Origin: Nitrososphaeraceae archaeon
Lineage (GTDB): Archaea > Thermoproteota > Nitrososphaeria > Nitrososphaerales > Nitrososphaeraceae
Direction of reading: 5' to 3'
Length of the DNA: 5,691 nucleotides
Assembly (NCBI GenBank): GCA_021155845.1
Contig: JAJNBK010000116.1
Location: forward strand, 1-5,691
In this document: one piece after another, positions 1 through 5,477 of the stretch
Layout: every line of letters starts with the position of its first letter
Position numbering within the stretch: position 1 is the first letter of the stretch
Program-made: the position numbers and the translations under genes
The notes under the pieces: generated by a model
Databases searched by the model: none
What the model saw: the letters and a program-made list of their open reading frames with translations, nothing else
Told to the model about the DNA's origin: nothing

Positions 1-310
1 ATCTGATGATGTAGAGAATTGAAAGAAAGAAGAAAAAACACCTTACTACTGCTTTCTGCTCACCTTCCTTAGTTTCATATTCTTGATAAAATAATTTACT
101 GGTTCGGTGGAATGCGCACCAAAATTGACTCAATTATTCCACCCAACCTAATACACCTATACAAACAACTCTCCTATATGTGGTCTTAATTTAAGGTTAT
201 TTTTTGCAACTCAAAGAAGTACCGTCGTCATTTAATGATAGGACTAAATCCCAAGTCAGAGAATTACTTAAATCACCTCCTAGTACATCCCCTATACAAA
301 ATATCTTTAA
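1..310. other. Left intergenic stretch with no convincing gene
   Basis: No ORF here has both a good start and protein-like content. Bases 15-40 are a purine-rich tract; read on the minus strand it is a T-rich run that could end a leftward transcript. On the plus strand a frame enters from the left edge and stops with TGA at 20-22, which could be the tail of an upstream gene but is too short to judge. On the minus strand a frame is open from TTG at 131-133 to the left edge (44 codons), without homology I recognise. A palindrome, AATTGACTCAATT, lies at 123-135, and a smaller one, TCATTTAATGA, at 228-238. A weak TATA-like stretch at 264-273 could serve the hydrolase that follows. No tRNA-like A/B boxes were seen. 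Confidence 0.5.
123..135. promoter_or_regulatory. Perfect palindrome, candidate operator (site 1)
   Basis: AATTGACTCAATT is a perfect inverted repeat with 6-base arms around one central base. Its 9-base core TTGACTCAA is the exact reverse complement of the core of a second palindrome at 3574-3588. Odd-centred palindromes of this size are typical of dimeric winged-helix regulators, but which gene this one would control is unknown: the hydrolase start is about 175 bases away, and any leftward gene lies outside the window. The function is inferred only. Confidence 0.3.
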
Positions 311-1411
311 ATGAACGTCATGATACAAGATTTTGCAGTGCATCGAAACATTATCAGATCAGAATTACCACTAAATTTATTTCTCTTCATTTCAGTCCTA
401 ACTATTTTATGTTTATTGATAATTGTCTTAAATCCGCTCTCTATCCCCCTTTCTGTTATGGCACAGACATTAACGTTAACAACAACAAATACATCCTATC
501 GCATTGATGATATTGTTTCCACACGTGGACATTTTGACTATCTTACAACAGGAGAATTGATTTCTGGACATAATAGAACAGACTATGAATATTATCATGA
601 CAATAGCTCAGGAATAGAAGGTGAAATAATTTGCCCTCATCAGAAGGAAATTGCTATATATATCCATGGAGTATGGACCGATGAAACATCAGCAAATGAA
701 CAATTTGATAGAACAGCAAAATCCCTGGTAGCAAATAACTATTCAATACCTTTGATTGGTTTTAGCTGGGACTCAAATACACCTCTTAATAAAAATGGCT
801 GGGAAATTGCCAAAAATATTGCAAGAGACACTGGTCTAAAGCTTGCCCAATTTATTTTCGATTTTAAAAATAAATGCAAAGACACAGATATAAGACTCAT
901 TGCTCATTCTTTAGGGGCAGCAGTAGTTAATAGTACGTTGATAACTATAAGTAATAATCAGGCACTCAATAACAATGTAAACAACAATTTCAATATCAAA
1001 TCCGTGGATCTTTTGGGGGCGGCCATGGATAGGAATGCAGCTGCAAGCAACACTACTTTTGGAAAAGCTATAGAAAATGTAGTGGATAGTTTTTACAATT
1101 TACGCAATCCTGAAGATAACATGCTAGAATATGTCTATAGATATGTGGAAAATCGTGATGCGATTGGACTGCTTGGAATACAGCATAGTCTTCCTATACC
1201 AAGTGGGTATAGTGAACGTCAGGTCGACTCTGAAATACTTCCGATCCCAGATGCAGATGCAAATGCTAAATTAGACTGCTTTGACTTTTTTGTCCTCTTA
1301 CCTGGAGATAACCACTGTGGTTACATAGGATTTAGAAACCTTCATCCATTTGGGAATATATTAAGAGATGACGGCTCAATAGACATAGTAGTGAGAAATT
1401 GGTCAGAATGA
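311..1411 (+). CDS. Secreted alpha/beta-hydrolase (lipase/esterase-like)
   Basis: This is a 366-residue protein with an N-terminal hydrophobic segment (about residues 22-48) that ends in a V-M-A|Q signal-peptidase-like site at 51/52, so it is probably exported or anchored outside the membrane. The alpha/beta-hydrolase core follows: strand plus oxyanion-side His-Gly at 119-120 (YIHGVW), a GFSWDSN strand end at 150-156, and the nucleophile elbow A-H-S-L-G with Ser200. Asp269 (NPEDN) is the likely acid and His335 (GDNHCGY) the likely catalytic His. This layout resembles the secreted alpha/beta-hydrolases of haloarchaea and the DUF900-like group; the substrate is unknown. Four Cys in the mature part (108, 189, 323, 336) could form two disulfides. 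Residues 215-228 are Asn-rich (9 of 14), probably a surface loop. ATG at 311 was chosen; Met4 (320) is an alternative. It converges with the next gene. Confidence 0.85.
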   Translation: MNVMIQDFAVHRNIIRSELPLNLFLFISVLTILCLLIIVLNPLSIPLSVMAQTLTLTTTNTSYRIDDIVSTRGHFDYLTTGELISGHNRTDYEYYHDNSSGIEGEIICPHQKEIAIYIHGVWTDETSANEQFDRTAKSLVANNYSIPLIGFSWDSNTPLNKNGWEIAKNIARDTGLKLAQFIFDFKNKCKDTDIRLIAHSLGAAVVNSTLITISNNQALNNNVNNNFNIKSVDLLGAAMDRNAAASNTTFGKAIENVVDSFYNLRNPEDNMLEYVYRYVENRDAIGLLGIQHSLPIPSGYSERQVDSEILPIPDADANAKLDCFDFFVLLPGDNHCGYIGFRNLHPFGNILRDDGSIDIVVRNWSE

Positions 1412-1512
1412 GCGGATAATCAAGTTAGTCTAATGCAAGAGAAGATTTTTCTGTCTGACAAGTTTAGCTATATTCTATTCAGATGAAATAATTGAGATAC
1501 ATTTACATTTAC

Positions 1513-1527
1513 TATTCTTTCTTTTTT
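1513..1527 (+). terminator. T-rich tract, possible archaeal terminator for the hydrolase
   Basis: A pyrimidine run ending in six T residues lies about 100 bases past the hydrolase stop, inside the 159-base gap between two convergent genes. Archaeal RNA polymerase terminates at T-rich tracts without needing a hairpin. A shorter T5 run at 1446-1450 could act first. No stable stem was seen here. Confidence 0.35.
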
Positions 1528-1570
1528 AAAGTTATAGGTGACTACTCTTATGAGCTAGAGTTGATATATT

Positions 1571-2317
1571 CTATCTTACTACTAACTTTAAGTCATAGGC
1601 ACTTTGTAGCATCGGATGGATTTTCATATGTACAATTTCCATTAGATATTCAGCGTGTATCTTATTATCTATTGCATATTTTAGATCTTTAATACTCTGC
1701 TCTAGGTTATCAATAGTTACCTTTTCGTTAACTGGAGCCTGTGCTGATAATTTGTCATTAAACAGTCTATTAACAACATTAGAAAGTACTTGAGCTGTCT
1801 GATAATTATATATATTGACTAGCACAGCATTATTTTTCTCTGACATACTAGAATGCCCTGAAGAAGAACTATCATTATTATTCAACGTCATGGCCATCAT
1901 CATATTTGACATATTTGTTAGATCGTATGTGATACCATAAGCACTACCATAGTTCCTCAATATTTCATCTACAAGATTTGCAACAACTAAAGCAAGAGTT
2001 GTAGAATTATACAAACCATTATTATATACGTGTGTAATATCTGCTACTGTACTTTGTCTAAGTTTATCATTGAGACCATTGGTAAGATTAGCGGCATTTT
2101 TTGCATGTTCAACAGTTGAAATACTATTGCTAGCTAGAAAATATGCATTTACAAGCTCTGTTTCAGCCTTGATTTGTTCAATGAGAGTAAGTAACGCTGA
2201 ATCATCAGTTATAGAAAAATTGTGCGCATAAACTATGTGATTGGTATACAGACTAGAATTACATATTATAATTGAGAATAATGTCAATAAAATTCCTAAA
2301 ACAATATTTCGTTTCAT
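1571..2317 (-). CDS. Secreted all-helical protein of unknown function
   Basis: This is a 248-residue protein with a clear signal peptide: Lys2-Arg3, a hydrophobic core at about 5-19, and a V-Y-A|H cleavage site after Ala31. The mature chain would therefore begin with His32. The rest has no Cys and reads as amphipathic helices: about 40-64, 66-90, 103-123, 160-190 and 200-245. A Met-rich patch (136-143, NMSNMMMAM region) is followed by a Ser/Asn-rich loop with His155. The last helix carries His221, His230 and His234 with Met226, Met231 and Met236. I associate such secreted helical proteins with soil ammonia-oxidising archaea, but no function is known to me. His and Met richness would suit copper or other metal binding, which is inference. 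The gene is divergent from the propeller gene and convergent with the hydrolase. ATG at 2317 is supported by a TATA element about 29 bases upstream. Confidence 0.75.
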   Translation of the reverse strand: MKRNIVLGILLTLFSIIICNSSLYTNHIVYAHNFSITDDSALLTLIEQIKAETELVNAYFLASNSISTVEHAKNAANLTNGLNDKLRQSTVADITHVYNNGLYNSTTLALVVANLVDEILRNYGSAYGITYDLTNMSNMMMAMTLNNNDSSSSGHSSMSEKNNAVLVNIYNYQTAQVLSNVVNRLFNDKLSAQAPVNEKVTIDNLEQSIKDLKYAIDNKIHAEYLMEIVHMKIHPMLQSAYDLKLVVR

Positions 2318-2340
2318 ATGAAACTAATCAACCTTTATTA

Positions 2341-2352
2341 TTAATAAATAAA
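2341..2352 (-). promoter_or_regulatory. TATA element of the secreted helical protein gene
   Basis: On the minus strand this reads TTTATTTATTAA, centred about 29 bases before the ATG at 2317. Archaeal TATA boxes sit about 26 bases before the transcription start, so the mRNA would be leaderless or nearly so. No Shine-Dalgarno sequence precedes the start, which agrees. Confidence 0.45.
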
Positions 2353-2403
2353 GTTAACATTGACACCATGAAAGGACAGGCTTGATAAGCTCCCAAAGCT
2401 GGA

Positions 2404-2412
2404 TTAATATAC
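2404..2412 (+). promoter_or_regulatory. Candidate TATA element of the propeller gene
   Basis: TTAATATAC lies 58 bases before the GTG at 2466 and would give a leader of roughly 30 bases. A second AT-rich element at 2450-2458 (AATTAATAT) would instead place transcription start near 2480, just before an in-frame TTG at 2484. The two options imply different N-termini for the protein. Confidence 0.3.
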
Positions 2413-2465
2413 ATAGCTCAAGAGGTTTCACACGTTTGTAGGCGGTACGAATTAATATTGACATT

Positions 2466-3533
2466 GTGAATTATTATACAATATTGAAAAAGGAGAATTA
2501 TTCATTCTTATTTCTATTAATTCTAATTCCTATAGTATTTGTTATACTAAGCACCGTATCCTCATATTTTATCTTCCCCTTTAGTATACTTTCAGCCTCA
2601 GCACAAATAGAAAATGATAACAGAACAGCCAGTGGTGAAAAAGGATTTTTATATGTAGGAAATGCTAAATCTAACAACATTTCTGTTATTGATCTTGTAA
2701 CTAATAAGGCCATTAAAAATATTACAGTTGGAAGTGGAACTCATGACATAAAAATCTCAGATGATCAGCAGACAGTGTATACTACTGATATAGATTCAGG
2801 AACAGTATCCATTGTGAATGCTACCAGTAATACGCTTATAGATCAGATAAATACTGACGTGGCTGTGCATGGTGTTGCAGAGTTTAATGATACCCTATTT
2901 GTAGGAGACGTATATGGTGGCAAACTACTTGTTATAAAAGACAATGCAATAAAAGACGAAATAAAGGTTGGATCAGGCCCAGAATATGTTGAGGCAAGGC
3001 CACCTGATGGAAGAATACTTTACGTTGCTAATCTGTGGAGTCCAATTTCTGTAGTAGACCTGGCAGAGAATAGAGTAATTAAGAACATAGATTCAGGAGT
3101 CACTCCTCATGGTCTTTCTTTTACAAAGGATGGATCTAGATTGTTTATCGTAAATATGCATAGTAATACACTTTCAGTTATTGATGCTCAAAAGCATGAG
3201 ATTATTAAAACAATTCCAGTTGGAAAAAATCCAGAATACGTCAAGTTATCTCCAGATGAAAGATTTGCGTATGTAACTAACCTAGGAGAGGATACTGTGT
3301 CTAAAATAGATCTAAGGAATTTTGAGATAATGAAAAGTAAAATACCTGTTGGGAAGGGACCACATGGTATTGCTTTTAGCGAAGATGGAGAAATGGCATA
3401 TATTAGTAATATGAAGAGCAATGATGTATCAGTAATTGATACATCTACTGACAAAGTTATTGCCACTATTCCTGGAGGGGGAATTGAACCTCATCAAATT
3501 GTTATGAAAAAAGCTTTGTCAAGTAATAGCTGA
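2466..3533 (+). CDS. Secreted seven-bladed YVTN-family beta-propeller
   Basis: This is a 355-residue protein with an N-terminal hydrophobic stretch (12-44) ending in A-S-A|Q at 46/47, so it is exported. Seven repeats of about 40 residues follow, starting near 61, 103, 143, 184, 225, 267 and 310. Each has the pattern (L/A)YV-x-N, a loop, S-VID, K-x-I-x-x-I-x-VG, then a P-H-G-I-like turn, as in the 40-residue YVTN repeat family; the count fits one closed propeller. At the end of each blade the same loop position is His93, His135, Glu173, His215, Glu257, His300 and His343. Such proteins are surface or periplasm-like; binding partner and substrate are unknown. The first codon is GTG at 2466. An in-frame TTG at 2484 gives M-K-K-E-N, a more usual signal-peptide start. 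There is no in-frame ATG before residue 310. Confidence 0.88.
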   Translation: MNYYTILKKENYSFLFLLILIPIVFVILSTVSSYFIFPFSILSASAQIENDNRTASGEKGFLYVGNAKSNNISVIDLVTNKAIKNITVGSGTHDIKISDDQQTVYTTDIDSGTVSIVNATSNTLIDQINTDVAVHGVAEFNDTLFVGDVYGGKLLVIKDNAIKDEIKVGSGPEYVEARPPDGRILYVANLWSPISVVDLAENRVIKNIDSGVTPHGLSFTKDGSRLFIVNMHSNTLSVIDAQKHEIIKTIPVGKNPEYVKLSPDERFAYVTNLGEDTVSKIDLRNFEIMKSKIPVGKGPHGIAFSEDGEMAYISNMKSNDVSVIDTSTDKVIATIPGGGIEPHQIVMKKALSSNS

Positions 3534-3573
3534 CGACTTTCTGCAAGAATTCCTTATGAAAAAATATAAAATG

Positions 3574-3588
3574 AATTTGAGTCAAATT
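3574..3588. promoter_or_regulatory. Perfect palindrome, candidate operator upstream of Rieske gene (site 2)
   Basis: AATTTGAGTCAAATT has 7-base arms around one central G. It lies just upstream of the TATA element of the Rieske gene and 41 bases past the propeller stop. Its core TTGAGTCAA is the reverse complement of the core at 127-133 plus flanks, with CAAA adjoining in both. Placement upstream of TATA suits an archaeal activator, although it could instead form a small stem at the end of the propeller transcript. No T run follows, so I prefer the operator reading. Confidence 0.35.
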
Positions 3589-3611
3589 TGTGTGGCGAAA
3601 ATAATATTACT

Positions 3612-3622
3612 AAATATAAATA
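3612..3622 (+). promoter_or_regulatory. TATA element of the Rieske gene
   Basis: AAATATAAATA is centred 35 bases before the ATG at 3652 and is the best TATA match in the 118-base gap. It predicts a leader of about 9 bases or less and supports an independent promoter rather than read-through from the propeller gene. Confidence 0.5.
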
Positions 3623-3651
3623 ATAATATCCATATAATTATCCATTAGACA

Positions 3652-3924
3652 ATGAGCAAGAGTGCTACTGATGAGCAATATGTAGAGATTGCAAAAACAA
3701 ATGAAATTGCCAATAGACAAATGAAATATGTAGAAGTAAGTGGAAAAGAAACACTAATTGCTAATATAGATGGAAAATTCTATGCATTAAATGATAGATG
3801 TGGTCATATGAATGCGTTACTTTCAATGGGTAATATAGCAAATGATAATACCGTAACATGTCCTTTCCATGGAGCAAGATTTGATATTATCTCTGGTAAA
3901 AAGGTTTTATTCATATTAAACTAA
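3652..3924 (+). CDS. Short soluble Rieske [2Fe-2S] protein, probably C-terminally truncated
   Basis: The 90-residue product has both cluster boxes of a Rieske ferredoxin: C50-x-H52 (CGHM) and C70-x-x-H73 (CPFHGARFD), 17 residues apart, after the usual start (YVEIAKTNEI, then a K-FYALND strand). There is no signal peptide or membrane helix, so it would be a cytosolic electron carrier or an oxygenase-type ferredoxin; its partner is unknown. Family members continue for at least 15-20 residues after the G-K-K-V turn at 82-85, ending in strands of the type P-x-L-x-x-Y-x-V. Here the reading ends with LFILN and a stop. I found no continuation in the other two frames before the convergent gene at 3977. 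It is either a truncated remnant or a minimal variant. All four ligands are intact. ATG at 3652 fits the upstream TATA element. Confidence 0.75.
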   Translation: MSKSATDEQYVEIAKTNEIANRQMKYVEVSGKETLIANIDGKFYALNDRCGHMNALLSMGNIANDNTVTCPFHGARFDIISGKKVLFILN

Positions 3925-3976
3925 ACACCATCTCTCATAGAAAATCCTTGACCTTTGTTTGTCTAGACTTGCTTCT

Positions 3977-4393
3977 TCACAGTTTGATAAAGTTTCTTAA
4001 ATGATACTGAGATGAATCTTTTTCTTTTCCTGACCCTGATTTCAGAAATGTATTTTCATAATAACTGATTATCATAGGTTTGATGTATTCGATCAATTTT
4101 TTATCTGTAATTATTCTTTCGTTGATCATAAACGAAAGCCATTCTAGGCTATTGAACATGCGAAAGGACCATGAATTTCTAACATCATCAAATTGAGATC
4201 CTGCAGATATTTTTGCCATTTCACGTTCCACATCTCGGAGTTCGTTCATGACATCACCTAATGATGCGATTTGATCTAGTCTCTTCGAGCGCTGAAATGT
4301 GACAATGGTGTAAAATAATGTTACTGCATATATTGCGGCGACAATTATTTGAATGTATTCTGAAGCTATTGCCATGAATGGACTTATGAACAT
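3977..4393 (-). CDS. Small one-pass membrane protein, DUF4760-like
   Basis: This is a 138-residue protein with one transmembrane helix (about 10-33, rich in I/V/A/Y) followed by Q-R-S-K-R, which by the positive-inside rule puts the rest in the cytoplasm. The soluble part is helical: 36-62 is charged and coiled-coil-like (ELRDVEREMAKI). Then comes a FNSLEWLSFMINERIITDKKLIEYI segment (80-104) and an ISYYE motif (109-113). That pattern, a helix, a turn with an acidic-Lys start, and a YYE-type helix, recalls the DUF4760 family, whose function is unknown to me. The match is from memory and weak. It ends 52 bases from the convergent Rieske stop and diverges from the transporter. ATG at 4393 has a TATA-like element about 33 bases upstream; Met7 (4375) is an alternative start. 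Confidence 0.7.
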   Translation of the reverse strand: MFISPFMAIASEYIQIIVAAIYAVTLFYTIVTFQRSKRLDQIASLGDVMNELRDVEREMAKISAGSQFDDVRNSWSFRMFNSLEWLSFMINERIITDKKLIEYIKPMIISYYENTFLKSGSGKEKDSSQYHLRNFIKL

Positions 4394-4420
4394 CGAATGA
4401 TTTTAGAGTTAGGTTTAGCA

Positions 4421-4436
4421 TAGTATATCATTATAC
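4421..4436 (-). promoter_or_regulatory. TATA element of the small membrane protein gene
   Basis: On the minus strand this reads GTATAATGATATACTA, ending about 28 bases before the ATG at 4393. It is the closest AT-rich TATA match and implies a nearly leaderless mRNA. A second TATA-like stretch at 4441-4450 is farther away. Confidence 0.4.
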
Positions 4437-4451
4437 TCAGCAATATATTAA

Positions 4452-4471
4452 AACAGCTAATTAACAGCTAA
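4452..4471. repeat. Tandem direct repeat AACAGCTAA, 11-base period
   Basis: AACAGCTAA occurs at 4452-4460 and again at 4463-4471. The copies start 11 bases apart, about one turn of the helix, so both would face the same side of the DNA. They lie in the divergent gap between the small membrane protein and the transporter, upstream of both TATA elements. This is where an archaeal regulator could bind; no regulator is identified. Confidence 0.4.
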
Positions 4472-4521
4472 ATTTTAGGCATCTGCTTATGAAGAACTAT
4501 GGATTCACTCAGAAATAAACC

Positions 4522-4533
4522 AATAATATATTA
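4522..4533 (+). promoter_or_regulatory. TATA element of the EamA transporter gene
   Basis: AATAATATATTA is centred 30 bases before the TTG at 4558. It predicts transcription start near 4553, after the out-of-frame ATG at 4548 and just before the TTG. This position supports a nearly leaderless mRNA starting translation at TTG. Confidence 0.5.
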
Positions 4534-4557
4534 CATCACAATAAGGTATGAATATTT

Positions 4558-5451
4558 TTGAACCAATTTAAACTCTGGGTAGTAATTATTACCTTGTCTG
4601 TTACTGTTGGCTCAAGTTTCATAGCTATCAAAATTGTTCTTGATTCTATATCACCTCTATTTGCGTTTAGCATTAGGTTTATGATCACAGGTGGTGTTTT
4701 GATATTGGGTTCATATATGCTTGATAGAAAAAATCAAGAGATTAAAAAGCTCAAACTTTGGAGAAACTCTCTGGTTATTGGTGCAATCCTGATAGTTGGT
4801 GGACACGGGTTAATTGCATGGGGAACACAATACCTTTCTGCAGGCATTGCTTCTTTACTAAATTCAACAATTCCCTTATGGGTAGTGTTGTTTATGTTCT
4901 TTATATTTCACAATAAAATAACTAATTCAGCAAAGATAGGTCTGGCACTAGGTTTTGGTGGCATGATAATCCTTGTTGGACCATCGATTGGAGGTCAGGG
5001 AATAAGTCTAATTGGAGTCGTATCTTTATTGATAAGTTCCATGCTTTGGGCGCTGGGGTCAATCTTTTCGGGAAAATCCTACTTGCCTCAAAATTTTCTA
5101 TTAGCTGCGGGAATGGTTACGCTAGTAGGTGGAGCGTTACTAATAATTCCTAGTTTTCTGATTGGAGAAATTAAGCTGCTACCTTCCTATTCTAATATAG
5201 ATTCAGAATTGCTAATATCCTACGTATTTTTGATTTTGATCGGTACTGTAGTACCATTTGCTGAATTTTATTGGTTGCTTAAAATAAGTACACCACCAAT
5301 AGCTAATACCTTTGCTTATATTGCACCTATTGCGGCAGTCATTTTGGGATGGGCTATTCTTGATGAATCTGTAACCTATCTCACTATTATCGCTACAATT
5401 GTTATTTTGATAGGTGTAGCATTGATTGTTAGAACGTTAAACAACAAGTAG
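4558..5451 (+). CDS. EamA/DMT-superfamily transporter, ten transmembrane helices
   Basis: This is a 297-residue membrane protein with two EamA repeats of five helices each. Approximate spans are 7-27, 33-53, 72-90, 94-117, 123-142, 148-168, 178-200, 217-237, 245-268 and 274-293. Family marks are G-S-S-F near the end of helix 1 (18-21; the usual W-G-S-S has V17 in place of Trp), Arg40 in helix 2, the S-A-G-I-A-S-L-L-N-S-T-I-P-L segment (94-107), W164 in helix 6 and G-W-A-I-L-D-E-S (264-271) in helix 9. It resembles YedA-type drug/metabolite exporters; the substrate cannot be told from sequence. No ATG is in frame near the start. TTG at 4558 matches the usual family N-terminus (NQFKLW), and the frame is closed by a stop at 4549-4551. 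It is a single-gene unit with its own TATA element. Confidence 0.88.
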   Translation: MNQFKLWVVIITLSVTVGSSFIAIKIVLDSISPLFAFSIRFMITGGVLILGSYMLDRKNQEIKKLKLWRNSLVIGAILIVGGHGLIAWGTQYLSAGIASLLNSTIPLWVVLFMFFIFHNKITNSAKIGLALGFGGMIILVGPSIGGQGISLIGVVSLLISSMLWALGSIFSGKSYLPQNFLLAAGMVTLVGGALLIIPSFLIGEIKLLPSYSNIDSELLISYVFLILIGTVVPFAEFYWLLKISTPPIANTFAYIAPIAAVILGWAILDESVTYLTIIATIVILIGVALIVRTLNNK

Positions 5452-5477
5452 ATGTCTCTTGCAAACTGTGACATCTA
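5449..5477. terminator. Inverted repeat joining two convergent stop codons
   Basis: TAGATGTC (5449-5456) and GACATCTA (5470-5477) form a perfect 8-base stem with a 13-base loop. The left end is the TAG of the transporter; the right end, read on the minus strand, is the TAG of the coiled-coil frame. It may be a bidirectional terminator or RNA-end stabiliser. No T run follows on either side, and archaeal termination normally depends on T runs, so the function is uncertain. Confidence 0.4.

Noticed and set aside
3..11. CTGATGATG as a box C of a C/D small RNA
   Set aside because: The first base does not fit the RUGAUGA consensus, and no D box or C'/D' pair follows at the right spacing.
271..282. 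AATCACCTCCTA resembling the 3' end of 16S rRNA, or a strong Shine-Dalgarno on the minus strand
   Set aside because: There is no rRNA context on either side, and no start codon follows at a useful distance on the minus strand.
235..507. 90-codon plus-strand frame overlapping the hydrolase start
   Set aside because: It is out of frame with the hydrolase, has no recognisable domain, and overlaps the hydrolase signal peptide and N-terminus; it is a shadow of the real gene.
1492..1692. 66-codon plus-strand frame
   Set aside because: It has a TTG start without a promoter, low-complexity Tyr/Ile/Phe content, and its second half is antisense to the secreted helical protein.
2380..2398. Small hairpins GCTT-GAT-AAGC and AGCT-CCCAA-AGCT in the gap before the propeller gene
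   Set aside because: The stems are only 4 bases each and overlap; there is no T run and no sign of a structured RNA.
2371..2400. Short in-frame piece (DRLDKLPKLD) sharing the 10-mer ACAGGCTTGA with the coiled-coil remnant at the right edge
   Set aside because: Only about ten codons lie between stops; the shared 10-mer is too short to show a duplicated remnant.
2498..2713. 71-codon minus-strand frame
   Set aside because: It is antisense to the propeller signal peptide and first blade, with no domain features.
3188..3466. 92-codon minus-strand frame
   Set aside because: It is antisense to propeller blades 5-7; its repeated pattern merely mirrors the YVTN repeats.
4489..4518. Nine-codon frame (MKNYGFTQK) upstream of the transporter
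   Set aside because: It lies before the predicted transcription start and has no ribosome binding site or coding signal.
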